From Nemertoderma westbladi (lineage: Eukaryota; Xenacoelomorpha; Nemertodermatida; Nemertodermatidae): a DNA stretch of 64,000 bases. Of this stretch, positions 12,164 through 23,010 are shown piece after piece. Below the pieces are notes generated by a model. It worked only from the letters and a program-made list of their open reading frames with translations. It searched no databases and was not told where the DNA came from. The translations under genes and the position numbers were made by a program. The stretch lies in NCBI GenBank assembly GCA_032718475.1, contig JAUCBJ010007664.1, positions 1-64,000 on the forward strand, read 5' to 3'. Position 1 is the stretch's first letter; every line of letters begins with the position of its first letter.

Positions 12164-13379
12164 ATGCCACCACGAACAGAATGGAAGGATGACAAGATTC
12201 TTAAAGCGGCTTTGGCTTGGTATGTAAAGAAAAACTACAAAAAAACGGAGATTCTTAACTACATGGAATGCGATTTTGATGAATATGCATGGAGTTTGGC
12301 CACATTAAGTCTAAGTCGCCGTATGAAGCATTTTGAAATTAGGTATATAGATGACTGTGATCCGCAGATCGTTATGGCTGCTATAGTTAGTGAGTTAGAC
12401 GGCCCTTCTCAGAAACTTGGATATAGAGGAATGCATCAAGTTCTCCGTGATAAACATAACTTAAAAGTTCCACGTAGCCTAGTTTCGGACATACTACGAG
12501 ACGTTGATCCAAGAGGTACTGAAGAACGGACACCCAGGTTTAAAGATAAACGTGTGAGAAGTTTATTTGAAAGTGGTGGTTCTTTTCAGATGCTGAGTAT
12601 AGACGGCCACGACAAATTATGTGGATACCAAAACAGTACATTTCCCCTGGGGGTCTTTGCGTTTTTAGATACTTATTCTAGAAAAGTACTTAAAATCAAT
12701 GTTTTATTCTCCAACTCACAGCCTTTAGCTATCGCCTCACTAGTCACTATATTATGATTTACTTACTGAAATAAAGTGTATGCCAGTGTTCATTAGGTGC
12801 GATAGAGGTACCGAGATAGGTAAGCTAGCTACATTGCCACCTTAGATCAACAAGATATTATGGATGACCCAACAGAAGCTATAATATTTGGGCCTTCCAC
12901 GACCAATAAATTGAACGATGGTGGAGGGATCTTCACGAACGCATGGAAATGTATTATAAGGATCAACTTACAGATCTGTTAGTTACGAATCAATACGATC
13001 CACATAACGCAAATGACAGGCTTGTTATGGCCTACGTTTACATACCCTACCCATTGTGCAGAAGGATTGCGATATGTTCGTGTCAAACTGGAACTCATAT
13101 AGAATTCGAGCACAGAAGATAGGATTACCAACGGGAATTCCAAATCATATGTTTGATTTTCCCGAAACATATGGTGGCCAGAAATACTCGCTCGATTTTG
13201 ATTTACATGACTTGCAACTGGTTGCAGAGCAACTAGGTATCACTGACTATAGTAAGACCCGTATTATGGACTGTGAGGTTATAAGAAAGTGCACTCAGAT
13301 ATTGCCAGAACCCGCTAATATTAAGAGTTGTGATGCTAAGGAAGTCTTCATTTATCTTAAAGAAAAAATTAAAGAATAG
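12164..13379 (+). pseudogene. IS3EU-type transposase (rve/DDE integrase fold), frameshifted
   Basis: Starts at the ATG at 12,164 (MPPRTEWKDD). The first 198 codons include an N-terminal DNA-binding type region, a LGYRGMHQVLRDKH segment like the HTH linker of integrase transposases, and the first catalytic Asp in MLSIDGHDKL. The frame is lost near 12,745, just before the second Asp region (FIRCDRGTE, read in another frame at about 12,788). It is broken again between 12,840 and 13,050, where the catalytic Glu is expected. The C-terminal part resumes at about 13,056 with the VSNWNSYRIRAQ motif and ends at 13,379. Family assignment is supported by the TIR and target-duplication pattern of the host element. 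Confidence 0.8.
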
Positions 13380-13924
13380 TTAAAAGAGAAACATATATAT
13401 TTAGTATAATTATAAGGCTATTGAGGGAGGGATGTAACAGACTGGGCATTTATTTTCATTGGCAATCCGGACAGCTAGTACGTAAATTGTATTAACAGTT
13501 AACACGTTATTTTCAATGATAATCCGGATTGCTGAATACCCTATTGGAATCATGGATTTTCAAGGTAATTATTAAATTTCAACTAAACTACTACAACTAA
13601 CAACTAAAAAAGTTAAAACTTAAAGCGAACACTAAAACTAAAAAAACCAACAACAAAAAACAGTAAAACCAAAAATGTATAAGTTTCGCTGTATGGAATA
13701 GAACATGGCTTAGTTACCCCGGTATTAATTTCATTGCAATTTAGATAATTTACCAAACCAGATATTAGTATTATTCAATGTTAGTAACCCCAGCCCAAAC
13801 CCAAACTAGCTGCCGGCTAAAATGTATGAAAAACTAAAGAACTTATGCTAAAATAAAAAAGCAAGTTATAGTTATAAGCAAGTTCTATTGCATGAGTCAC
13901 ATGACGAATGATATGATAGGCCTA

Positions 13925-14720
13925 CTAAGTGTTTTCATGGAGGTGCATAATTTTGCAATAACGGTTGCATTTATGGGATAGGAGGAAGGTTTCAATACCG
14001 ATCACTGAGCAATTCCCTGCGCAAAAGTATATCTCTTGGTCGTCATATGTTAGTTCTCTACTGGCGATCTCAGGGTCATACAATCGCAGATCTGTGCCCT
14101 GAATATCTAATAGCATTATCTTCTTCTTCGTATGTATATATGAGTAATGGGCGAGCGCCTGCGCCTTATCATAGTTATCCAGCTCGTAATCGCTGAGGTC
14201 TTGGTCCCTCGTATCTGTTACCGCCGTCACTTGGTTCTAAATCCTGCAGTGTGGTACTCACTTTACCACCTGCAGCAGCATCACTACCGGGCGTGGTAGG
14301 TTGGCTACTAGTACTAGGTCTACTACTACCACCAGTAAACCTGACAAAGTAAATCTTCTTACATCCCAATTGTTCGATGTCAGAGCAGCTGGGGCCCCTC
14401 TCATTAGCCAAAACATCACAACTTCCCTCGGGTTCACCATAGTATGCCTCACAGGCAGTCTTTATGTTAGTGATGCTTAGGTCCTCATAGTCAGCTTGGA
14501 AAGGTACAAAGTGGCGAGGCCCAATCGGTTCGTATTTAGATAGTCTACCTCCAGAGTGTTCAGATAATTTTTGTACAGTTAGCCATTGCGGGGATTTGGG
14601 TCTACCGGTAGCACCAGTACCTTGTTGCACTCTCTTCGTGCGTTTCGCTGACAGTCTCGCCTCCAAATCGCCGATGCTTGTTTTTCTTCCTATCTGTCCC
14701 GCAACTCCTGCCATATCCAA
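13925..14720 (-). pseudogene. Accessory ORF of the IS3EU element with alpha-kinase C-lobe
   Basis: Two overlapping minus-strand reading frames joined by one frameshift near 14,200. The first (181 codons from 14,720) is a basic N-terminus followed by a globular stretch with YEPIGPRHFVPF and CDVLANERGPSC, then a Ser/Thr-rich linker; I do not recognise a named domain in it. The second (to 13,925) reads like the end of an alpha-kinase domain (eEF2K/TRPM7 type): ALAHYSYIHTKKKIMLLDIQG, then LYDPEIAS, then the glycine/asparagine turn FCAGN and the zinc-binding SHKCNRYCK. The N-lobe of a normal alpha-kinase (ATP-binding Lys, glycine loop) is missing, so no active kinase could come from this copy. It lies antisense to the transposase inside the same TIRs, so it is cargo or a second element protein. 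Confidence 0.7.
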
Positions 14721-15174
14721 GACATACGCATAGGCCTATACACAGTGCAATACTGAAATATATCTCAGTCCAGGATTTTTAGTAGGGCCTATGCTATGCT
14801 ATGCAGTAGGGGTATGCCTCCTATCAGCTTATAGGCCTATCTCTGTATCTGTTAAGTTCAGATATTGCAGTATTGCCTAACTTCATTGAACTTATATCCT
14901 ACGGTATTACTATATTGCCTGTTTAGTAGGCCTACCCGTCAGCCCGTACCCGCGTAGCGTATCCAGTATGTGAGTATCGTTACCGGTACACGTGCACTCA
15001 CATTTCCTTCTCATAGATTTCCTTTTCATTTCTTTCTCATAGAGCAGTAGAGGAAGTCTACAAATGCGAACTGTACAACTACCGGTACTCTACACCTTCA
15101 GGTCACAGAAACAAACGAGTCATACTGCCTGACTGCTGTACCATACCAGTAGTCAAGTTCCAGTACTGTATCAC

Positions 15175-15566
15175 AGTAACAGTAGGCATCGGATGTTAGG
15201 CCTTGCTGACTTCTGCTGTAGTGCAGTACAACAGTAGTGCACTACCGGTACTCTACAGCTAGCAGCAAGGGAACTAGGTAGCCTGCCGTATGCGCATGTT
15301 AGGCCTATCCTCAGCCAGTTCGATATGATACTCCTGGGCCAGCTACCATTACGACAGTCTGTTATGATACTCATGGGCTGCGTGTTGTGAATGCGTTTTA
15401 AAATGCCTTTTAAAAATCGTTTTGAAATCGACTTTAAGATCCATTTTAAATTGCATTTTATTTTTTATTTGAATTTTTTTTCATATGCATTTTAAAATTA
15501 GTTTTTTTATTTCATTTAAAAATATATAAATATATTTTTTTGTTATGATACTCATGGGCCACCATA
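15175..15566 (-). repeat. Right long TIR of the IS3EU-type element
   Basis: Reverse complement of 11,333-11,725, ending GGGCCACCATA before the GTAGAG duplication. The two arms differ by scattered substitutions and small indels, for example around 15,300. Confidence 0.85.
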
Positions 15567-15572
15567 GTAGAG

Positions 15573-15866
15573 AGCCGCGCTTAGTTTATGCATTTCCTTT
15601 CAATGCTTATTCAAGCCCTATTATCAGCCAAAAACTTAGGCAGTGACTGCCTCTAATCTGATAATTAGAATTGCTTGAGAAATTTTACCCGATATTATGA
15701 AAAAAAAAAGGGAAATCAATTAATCAATAATCGCCTTGAATGGCTCATTAAATACCTCAGTCAAAAGGGCGTTTTTCAATTGATTTGAAAGGGATTCATT
15801 TTAGCTCACTAGGCTTGTATTGCTAAATTGGGTAGGAGTATTAAGTAATCATATTATTGTGAACGT
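15573..15866. other. AT-rich spacer
   Basis: No gene seen. It marks a sharp composition change into the GC-rich locus that follows. Confidence 0.4.
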
Positions 15867-15984
15867 ATTACCACCACAAGATCCGCTGATTATGCCTCCC
15901 GCCGGCTCGTCTCCCACGCTTTCTGGGGGCCTGTGAAGAAACGCCGTTATCACTGACTTCGGCTGAAGAGGAACAGCCAGCGGA

Positions 15985-16250
15985 CCCATCTGACCCACCG
16001 CTGGGAGACCCTCCTAACCCATCACCGGGAGACCCACCTGACCCACCAATGGTAGGCTCGCCAGACCCACTGCCGGGAGACCCGCCTGACCCACCACCGG
16101 GAGACCCGCCTGACCCATCGGCGGGAGGTCCGCCTGACTCAGCGATGGGAGACCAGCCTGACCCACCGCTGGGAGACCCGCCTGACCCACCATTGCGAGA
16201 CCAGCCTGTCCCACCGCCGGGAGACCCGCCTGACACAACACCCAGTAACC
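15985..16250 (+). repeat. 24-bp minisatellite encoding GDPPDPPP on the plus strand
   Basis: About eleven units of 24 bases built on GACCCACCGCCGGGAGACCC. The period is a multiple of three. The plus-strand frame that stays open reads GDPPDPP repeats and runs directly into the WYADN reverse transcriptase segment, so it may be the Pro/Asp-rich linker of that retroelement. The minus strand also stays open (Gly/Ser/Pro repeats), which is expected for any repeat with a period divisible by three. Confidence 0.8.
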
Positions 16251-16269
16251 AACCCGATCAACCAGCACA

Positions 16270-17817
16270 GTCTACTGGCAGCTCCACCTGCTTCCAAACA
16301 CAGTGTTGGTATGCTGACAACTCCTCATCGGCGGGTTCTATTACCGGTGTGTGGAAGTGGTGGGATCAGTTGCGCCAATGTGGGCCCCGCATCGGGTATA
16401 CAACCAGAGCCCACCAAGAGCTACCTGGTGGTTAAGCCACAGTTCGCAACTAGGGCGCAGGCGGTGTTCGGGGACTGCGGTATCCGGGTAGTCTCGGGTC
16501 ATCGCTTCCTCGGTGGCTATGTGGGCGATGCACAGGGACGATTTTATTACGGAGAAAGTCGCGGGGTGGGTGTGGAGTATTGGTCGGCTCTCGGAGGTGG
16601 CGGAGGCGTATCCACAGACCGCCCATACAGGTATGACCCGATGCGTCCAGGCGGAGTGGGACTACCTGCTTCGGGTGGTGGACACCAGGGATGGTGACCT
16701 GGCGCCAATCCGTGAGCAGTTATTGCGCCGTTTTATCCCGGCGTTGTTCGGAACGTCTCCAGGATTGGTTGATGAGGAGTTGGTCCTCCTCCCCGTTCGG
16801 CATGGGGGAATCGGAATCCGGGACCCAGGGATGCGAAGGGTGCACGCCCGGGAGGCTTCCCTGGCGGGTACAGTCGGGGTGGTAGACGCACTGCTGACAG
16901 GTCGCCCCCTCCATGTTGCAGACCATGCCGCGTGCCTTGCCTCCGCTTTGGCGGAGAGCCGCATCGCACAGGACGCCTCATACAAGGCGAGGCAGGATTC
17001 CGCCCTCCTCGGTGTCCCAGCTGAACGGCGTCGAGCTGTGGAGAGAACTGTGACCCACAAAACCGGTGGGTGGTTGACAGCGCAGCCCTCCATAGTGGAT
17101 AATACAGACCTCGACCCGGAGGTGTTCCGGGACAATCTCTCAATGAGATACGGCCGCCTGGCCTCCCGGCGAAGTGCGAGGGGTGTGGGGAACCGTTTAC
17201 AACGACCCACGCCCTCAACTGCAAGTCGGGGGGCCTCATCATAAAGCGACACGATGAGGTGCGAGAGGTATTTGGTGACCTCATTGCATCTGCATTCAGG
17301 GGCTCATGTGTGCAGTGTGAACAGGGGGTACCTGGACAGGCGGGGTCGCGAGGTTGGTGGAGTGAGGGCGGATCTCCTGGTGAGGGGAGTCTGGGCCGAG
17401 CAGAGGGTGGCGTCTTTTGACATAGCGGTGGTTAACGCTGACGCCCCCTCCTATGCAAATCGGCCCCTGGACTCCATCCTCGAGCAACGAGTCCGGGCCA
17501 AGAAGGTCCATTACAGCGCGGTGTGCGAGGACAGGAGGATCTCCTTCACCCCCCCCCTAGTCGGAACCACCGACGGGGTGTGGTGTAAGGAGGCCGAAAT
17601 CCTAATCCACCATCTTGCTGAGACCCTCGTGGCTCGGCGGCAGGGGATGCGCCAGCGAGGCCTTGCCAGTGTGTTGGGAGGGGTCCGGAGGCGCCTTCAA
17701 TTCGCGCTGATCCACTCCAACTCCCTCTGCCTGCGTGGTGGGCGGCGCCCATGGCGGGCACTGGGCTTTGGGGACGGTGCGGGGTTGCGGGGCTCCGATC
17801 TACCCGATCGGTATTAA
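16270..17817 (+). pseudogene. GC-rich reverse transcriptase remnant with zinc finger and nuclease-like tail
   Basis: Several plus-strand frames together read as the C-terminal half of a retroelement polyprotein. In order they are: QCWYADNSSSAG (RT catalytic box, YADD changed to YADN) with GVWKWWDQL; TKSYLVVKPQFATRAQ; the RT thumb region (VAGWVWSIGRLSEVAEAYPQ, FIPALFGTSPG, LPVRHGGIGIRDP) from 16,513; a CxxC...HxxxC finger (CEGCGEPFTTTHALNC) near 17,180; and from about 17,380 a segment with SFDIAVVNADAPSY, KKVHY and FTPPLVGTTDG, patterned like a PD-(D/E)xK nuclease. At least three frameshifts separate these parts. The polymerase motifs before YADN are not seen. I know this RT group from invertebrate and lower vertebrate genomes but cannot name its clade with confidence. 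Confidence 0.68.
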
Positions 17818-19305
17818 CCGATCTCGTATTTACTTCGTTTGTGACTTTAGATAGGTAACATAAGATAGATTAATTATTTAGGCAATTTAATAAACAACTT
17901 GTGCAGTTTACTATGTACATTTACTATGGATATTCATAATAAATATTTGATTATACTCTATTATTGTGAACTAGTCACACAATAAAATTTTGATGCACTG
18001 CATACTAACATTGGATATCCACTGGGGCAAGACACTGCCACCATTCACTAATGGAGCAACCCCCTCTTCACTATTTACTACCTTTATTATAAATCTTATA
18101 AACTCTCCTCCACACAGCCTCTAACAATTTCGTATGTGATAGATAGAAATTCAAATCTCAGTAACCTATTATATTTATATCAAAGTGACTGACTACCGAA
18201 TACCTGCAATCTGCCAACACTTACTAATGGTAATCTGCTTATAAAACATTGTGAGAATGCACTGGGCTGCAGTAATCATCCTGCAATTCCCCGATATCGT
18301 TACTGCAAAGAAATTACCATTAACCAAGGAAAACCTTAGGCGACCCAATATGAGGCAAATTTAATTATATAACTTTATGGAATGTTCTAAATCACTTGCT
18401 CAAGGGACTTTACATAATCTGACAAAATAGAGAAGGCATAATTATTATTATAATTATTGTTAATAATTCATTCATGTATTTGTATGATAGCCAAATATAA
18501 CTAAAATAAAGGATCGCAATATTAATAACAATCAACTTAAGAATCACCCTAATCAATATACAATAATCAATCAATAATCAATATAGAAAACCTCTAGAAA
18601 GATTTTAACAATGGATAGATATGTTTTTTATGATAGGTAGTATTTTTTAAATTAATACTAATAATATAATAATATTCATACATACACAATTAATACTAAT
18701 AATATATATTATATGTTTAATGAATCGCCATCTTCGTTATTCATAATATTATTAATAATATTCTTCATTGTTGTCTGGATTATGATCCAAAATCCAAAAA
18801 TATCAAGATCCAAAAAATATGTGTTGAGAAATATATTTTATTGATAATTAGCATAAATTAGCATAATCCAATTCAGCAGCCATACAATACAAAGGGTATA
18901 AAAGAATGGGGATTGAATTTGTAATGTTCTAGAATAATTTTATTATATTAGTGCAATAAGCTGTGAATCAATGAAAAATTAATAAAATGTACATAAATTG
19001 ACCCTGCGCATGTAGTTTACATCATATGTGATATTATTGTAACTAATAATTGTTGTAGACAAATTAAAATAAAGACAGTAACACGTTAACACGTTAACCT
19101 GCCTGTGCTGGACCGCCGGCGCCGGCCTGCGATAAATTTTACTGAAATCCCAATGGGCAAATTAGATAAGTAATTGGTACCAAATATACAATCTAAGCCT
19201 AAAAATAATAGTTTAGTAACTTCCAAAATCCCAAAGCACACTTCTAATTTACCACAGGATAAACTCTTCTAAGACAGTTCAAATACAGAATTTAAACAAA
19301 ACACT
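17818..19305. other. AT-rich spacer, no gene seen
   Basis: About 1.5 kb of AT-rich DNA with TAATA-rich low complexity at 18,640-18,780. No exon or RNA gene recognised. A short GC word (CCGCCGGCGCCGGCC) occurs near 19,113. Confidence 0.45.
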
Positions 19306-19373
19306 AGAGACGGGCCTAGCGGCCCGTGAAGCAAGTCGTAGGAGTTAGTACGAGTCAAGTAAAAGCTATTTGT
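19306..19373 (-). mobile_element. 3'-end fragment of a Helitron/Helentron-like element
   Basis: Reads as the complement of the end seen at 40,560-40,608: CTAGAGACGG at the outside, then a GC-rich hairpin (GGGCC / GGCCC arms), then GAAGCAAGTCGTAGG. A hairpin just before a CTAG end is the Helitron-type 3' terminus. The rest of the element is lost or replaced by the LINE copy that follows. Confidence 0.55.
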
Positions 19374-19410
19374 TCTGTCTGATAAGGGCATTCGATCCGA
19401 ACATGACTTG

Positions 19411-20706
19411 ATTGAGAGACTGCTCCGTGGAAATCAGAATGGGTTCCGTAAAGGTCGTGGGACCATGGAGCCCATTTTGGCACTTAGAAGGATAATTGAA
19501 GAGTTATCAAAAAAGAAAGACAGGCATCTGGCTGTTATCTTTGTTGACTTCTTCAAGGCCTTTGATTCAGTCTCTCGCTCACGTATGTTCAGCATACTTT
19601 CATTATATGGGATTCCTGATGAAATTATTGCAGCAATCAGATCAGTATACGATGGTTCGACAACATTTGTGTCTACTGTTGACGGTGACACAGAACCATT
19701 TGAAGTGTTATGGGGCGTCCTCCAAGGAGACACACTTGCACCATTCTTGTTCATTATTGTGGTTGACTATGTTCTACGCATGTCCTTAGATCATCATAAT
19801 GATGATGGGGTGATGATAACTCCACCTACTGGCTCCAGAAGTCGAGGAAATCCTGCCAAGTACCTAACTGATCTAGACTTTGCTGATGACTTAGGAGTAC
19901 TCTCAGAATCATTAGAGGGAGCCCAACGGCTCCTCAGCTCATTAGAACATGCTGCTTCTAGTGTTGGTCTTTTTATTAACTCCAGAAAGACCAAAATTCT
20001 GACAGTTAACTTTGAAAGTCCTCAGCAAGTCTCTGATCGGATGAGCATAAGCTCAAAGGATGGTATGCTTGAGCATGTGGACGACTTCTGTTACCTGGTA
20101 TCATGGATCCGGAAGTCAGGTGAGGACCTTCGAATACGTAAGGGAAAGGCATGAGCAGCCTTGAATAGGCTTTCCAGGATTTGGAAGTCACCGAGAATTA
20201 ATCGGAAACTTAAGGTCCGATTATTTAGAGCAGCAGTAGTTCCAGTACTCCTCTACGGGAGTCCATGCTGGGCTCTAACTGCTGAGGACACCAAATCTCT
20301 GGATGGCACATTCACAAGAATGCTACGCCGGGTTCATTGTGTCAAGTACAATGCACACATCTCCAACCAGACACTATATAATATTGGAGGTGTCTCATTG
20401 GTTCCCCCAAGCTTGACACTAGAACAAAATCGCCTCCGCTTTGCAGGACATTGCTTTCGCCGTGAGGACCAGCCAGTGCATAATCTTGTACTTAGGCAGC
20501 CTCATGGAGTGAATATGAATAAGCATGGTGGACAGCCCATGACTTTCTTGAGACGCATCTTAAAGGACACTGGCCTTAAAGATGCGGATGATCTAGCAAA
20601 TGTCATGGGTGATAGGGAGTTGTGGCGGTGCAATTTTGTTGACAAGCCGGCACAGCATTCCTAAAAATGCAGCTGCAATGCAGCATGCCGATCCTAGTAG
20701 TAGTAG
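19411..20706 (+). mobile_element. RTE-like LINE copy 2, RT and C-terminal domain
   Basis: 5'-truncated copy starting at IERLLRGNQNGF. The main frame runs from 19,408 and covers RT motifs FVDFFKAFDSV, VLQGDTLAPFLFI and FADDLGVLSES. A TGG-to-TGA change at about 20,152 stops it, and the C-terminal region (LYGSPCWALTAED, FLRRILKDTG) continues in the same frame from 20,161 to the normal end at 20,664. Target duplication TCTGTCTGATAA flanks it (19,374-19,385 and 20,707-20,718). About 25 unrelated bases sit between the left duplication and the truncated 5' end, as filler made during integration. Confidence 0.9.
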
Positions 20707-20718
20707 TCTGTCTGATAA

Positions 20719-21284
20719 TAAATTAGTGTGAGGGTAGTCCCTGTTGTGTACGAAAAATTTTCTAGACAACTTCAAACTATAATTATTATGTTGTAATCAT
20801 CTAATGAATTATAAAAGCTGTTGTGATTATAGAGGATAGAGAGCAGTGAGCGAAATGATAGAGCTATCGGATAGAGTAGTCAGAGAGGAGTCGAGGTGTC
20901 AAATGATTAATAATAATAACAGCAGTTGTCATGAATTCAAAACAATCAGCCTCCACAGTATTAATGTTGGCACAAAGATTTCAAAATAAAACAATTATTA
21001 TTAGATGAGAGCACAGTACAATCTAATAGTATCCAACACACTGTGTAACTAACAGTAATTTAGCTTGTACGCCAATTAATTAACATAGCAGAGTCAGTAT
21101 AACCTTGTAGATTTTCCGGAGATCCCATAGGATGCATTGGGAAGAGTTATTCAGCTGAGACTGTAATCTACCAGTGTGCTAAACCAGTTAATGTTTGCTT
21201 ACTGTCTGGGTTGTAGAGTAGAGTGATAATACTTGGCACAGAAATGCTTTTTTGTTAGTTGGTCCTTCCTATTGAATGCATTAC
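20719..21284. other. Spacer, no gene seen
   Basis: No recognisable gene or repeat apart from the right copy of the LINE target duplication at its left edge. Confidence 0.4.
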
Positions 21285-21556
21285 CAGGCCATATCTATAC
21301 ATTTTTCATGGGTGCCAGCTGGTGTTTATTGCGCCTATGACAATTTTCGTGTTATGGGGTTAGTTTTCGAAATAAAACCAGTTGAGATGTTTCAATTTAA
21401 ACCACGATTTCACAAGTACCCATATAAATCTAATTTCATGGTTCATGCAAAATTTCATCAAAATCGTTAGAGCCGTTTTGCTCTAGGTCAGTAGCCAGTA
21501 GTCAGTAGCTTTTTTTTCTGACAGTAATCAAGTCTAACGACTTGCTAAATAGCTAC
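21285..21556 (-). mobile_element. Helitron/Helentron-like short element, second copy
   Basis: Matches the complement of the element at 40,282-40,608 along most of its length: TTTATTGCGCCTATG, TTTCATCAAAATCGTTAGAG, CAGTAATCAAGTC, and the end CGACTTGCTAA at 21,555. It lacks the hairpin end. It is non-coding and more diverged than the copy at 40,282. Confidence 0.65.
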
Positions 21557-22672
21557 TGTATGCTGCATATAATTTTCGATTTTCGTCAGGCCTTTGTCAC
21601 TGAACCAAGGTATAAATTGCTATTTAAACTGTGGATGTACTTTAATATCGAAGGAAAATTATATTGAATTGCCAAAGTGATTCTTACTACGAAATATCTG
21701 ACATTTTAGAAAATAGCAACTACGACTCCAAGGAGACAGGACAGTCTAAGACAATTACTCATTTTAATTTTTTCTTTGATATTGTTGATTATAATATGTT
21801 GATTACATTATAAGACCTGAGATTCACTTTGGTGAAATCATCATCCTCCATTTTCTCCAATGACTTATTGTTCTATGGAGATTCAGTGGTTGTTATATAG
21901 CCGGACTAGATGCAACAGCACCATTATTGGCGATCGATAACAGACTGGAAGTAAACCTGAGTAATAATAATAATTGTACGTCAATTGTGAAATTTTGCAG
22001 GGGTGGTGATAAAAATAGGGTACTCAAAAAAAATACAAATAAATATATCTGAATAACATTACAAATAACATTTACAATCACGAAACACATAACTATGGTT
22101 ATTTGCAAAAACGCCTTACTACACACCAAAGCCACACCTATTTTCGCTATCAACTTATATAAAATTAATTTCTTTGAAAATGATTACAATATAGTAAGTA
22201 ACCATTTTAGTGTCTTTAGGTCGGCTTTTTTTATTCCTGCGATAATTTTATGTTGCCAAAAAAATATTAATGTATTTTTTTGTACATAAAATATCCTGCA
22301 CCTATTACATGTATTATTTCAAATTTACAGGTTCGTTTGTAATTCTGAGGCGCAAAATAAGCCGTGTTTTTTTTAAGCAACAGAGTGCAGTAAAGAACTG
22401 GAAAACGGTTCAGAACACTGATATTTTAGGTTTTTCTTTTGTAGGATGTAAAATCCTTTTTGTTTGTATCTTATAAAGTAAATTCGTGATTGTTATAGAA
22501 ATATAAAATACATTGTATATTGTTATTGTGGAAAATCACCCATTGTGGAGAACAAGCATTCCTTTAGGAAACAGAGTGGAATAGGTTAATGTGGAAGATC
22601 ACCCTTGACGGCATACAGGCATTCCCTAGCTTGCTAAGCCTAAACGTTTCTCGCATTCAAAATTAATATTTG
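21557..22672. other. AT-rich spacer, no gene seen
   Basis: No exon, RNA gene or clear repeat recognised. The ORFs of 64-86 codons here have no recognisable features. Confidence 0.45.
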
Positions 22673-23010
22673 TCACAGTGGCGATAAGTTACCAGGGGTG
22701 ATAAAGACCCGGGGGCTATAAAGACCCGGGACGATAAAGACCCGGGGGCAATATGTTCCCCAGGAGTGATAAAGGACCATTTGAGGTGCGATAAGTTCCC
22801 AGGGGGCGATAAGGGGCAGGGGTGATAAAGGTGCAAGGGGCGAAGGCCCTACAATCGGATAATTCGGTCCCGGACAATATGGTCCTGGAAAATTCAGTCT
22901 CATTAATTTATTGTTTTGGGACCGAATTGTCCGGATACTGACAAGGACAATTCGGTCCCGGAACATAATAATGGGACCGAATTGTCCGAACCGAATTGAT
23001 CAGGACCGAA
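22673..23010. repeat. GACCCGGGGGCGATAAA / GGACCGAATTGTCC minisatellites
   Basis: Two adjoining degenerate short-period arrays. The left part (to about 22,850) repeats GATAAAGACCCGGG-type words and the right part repeats GGTCCCGGACAATT / GGACCGAATTGTCC words. The right part resembles the array at the left edge of the window. Confidence 0.75.

Larger units (their letters stand above)
11333..15566. mobile_element. IS3EU-type DNA transposon, complete ends
   Basis: A 4,234-bp element with long terminal inverted repeats and a perfect 6-bp target duplication GTAGAG (11,327-11,332 and 15,567-15,572). The tips read TAT on the left and ATA on the right. From memory, IS3EU elements have 6-bp duplications and TAY/RTA tips, and their integrase-fold transposase resembles bacterial IS3, which fits the plus-strand gene at 12,164-13,379. 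A second, minus-strand ORF at 13,925-14,720 carries an alpha-kinase-like tail. Both ORFs are broken, so this copy is unlikely to be active by itself, but the intact duplication and well-matched TIRs suggest a fairly recent insertion. Confidence 0.87.

Noticed and set aside
15868-16268. Gly/Ser-rich and Leu/Gly-rich minus-strand proteins
   Set aside because: They are translations of the 24-bp repeat, which stays open in several frames on both strands because its period is divisible by three.
16662-17284. Overlapping minus-strand ORFs of 183 and 196 codons
   Set aside because: They lie antisense to the recognisable reverse transcriptase segments; their openness comes from the high GC content.
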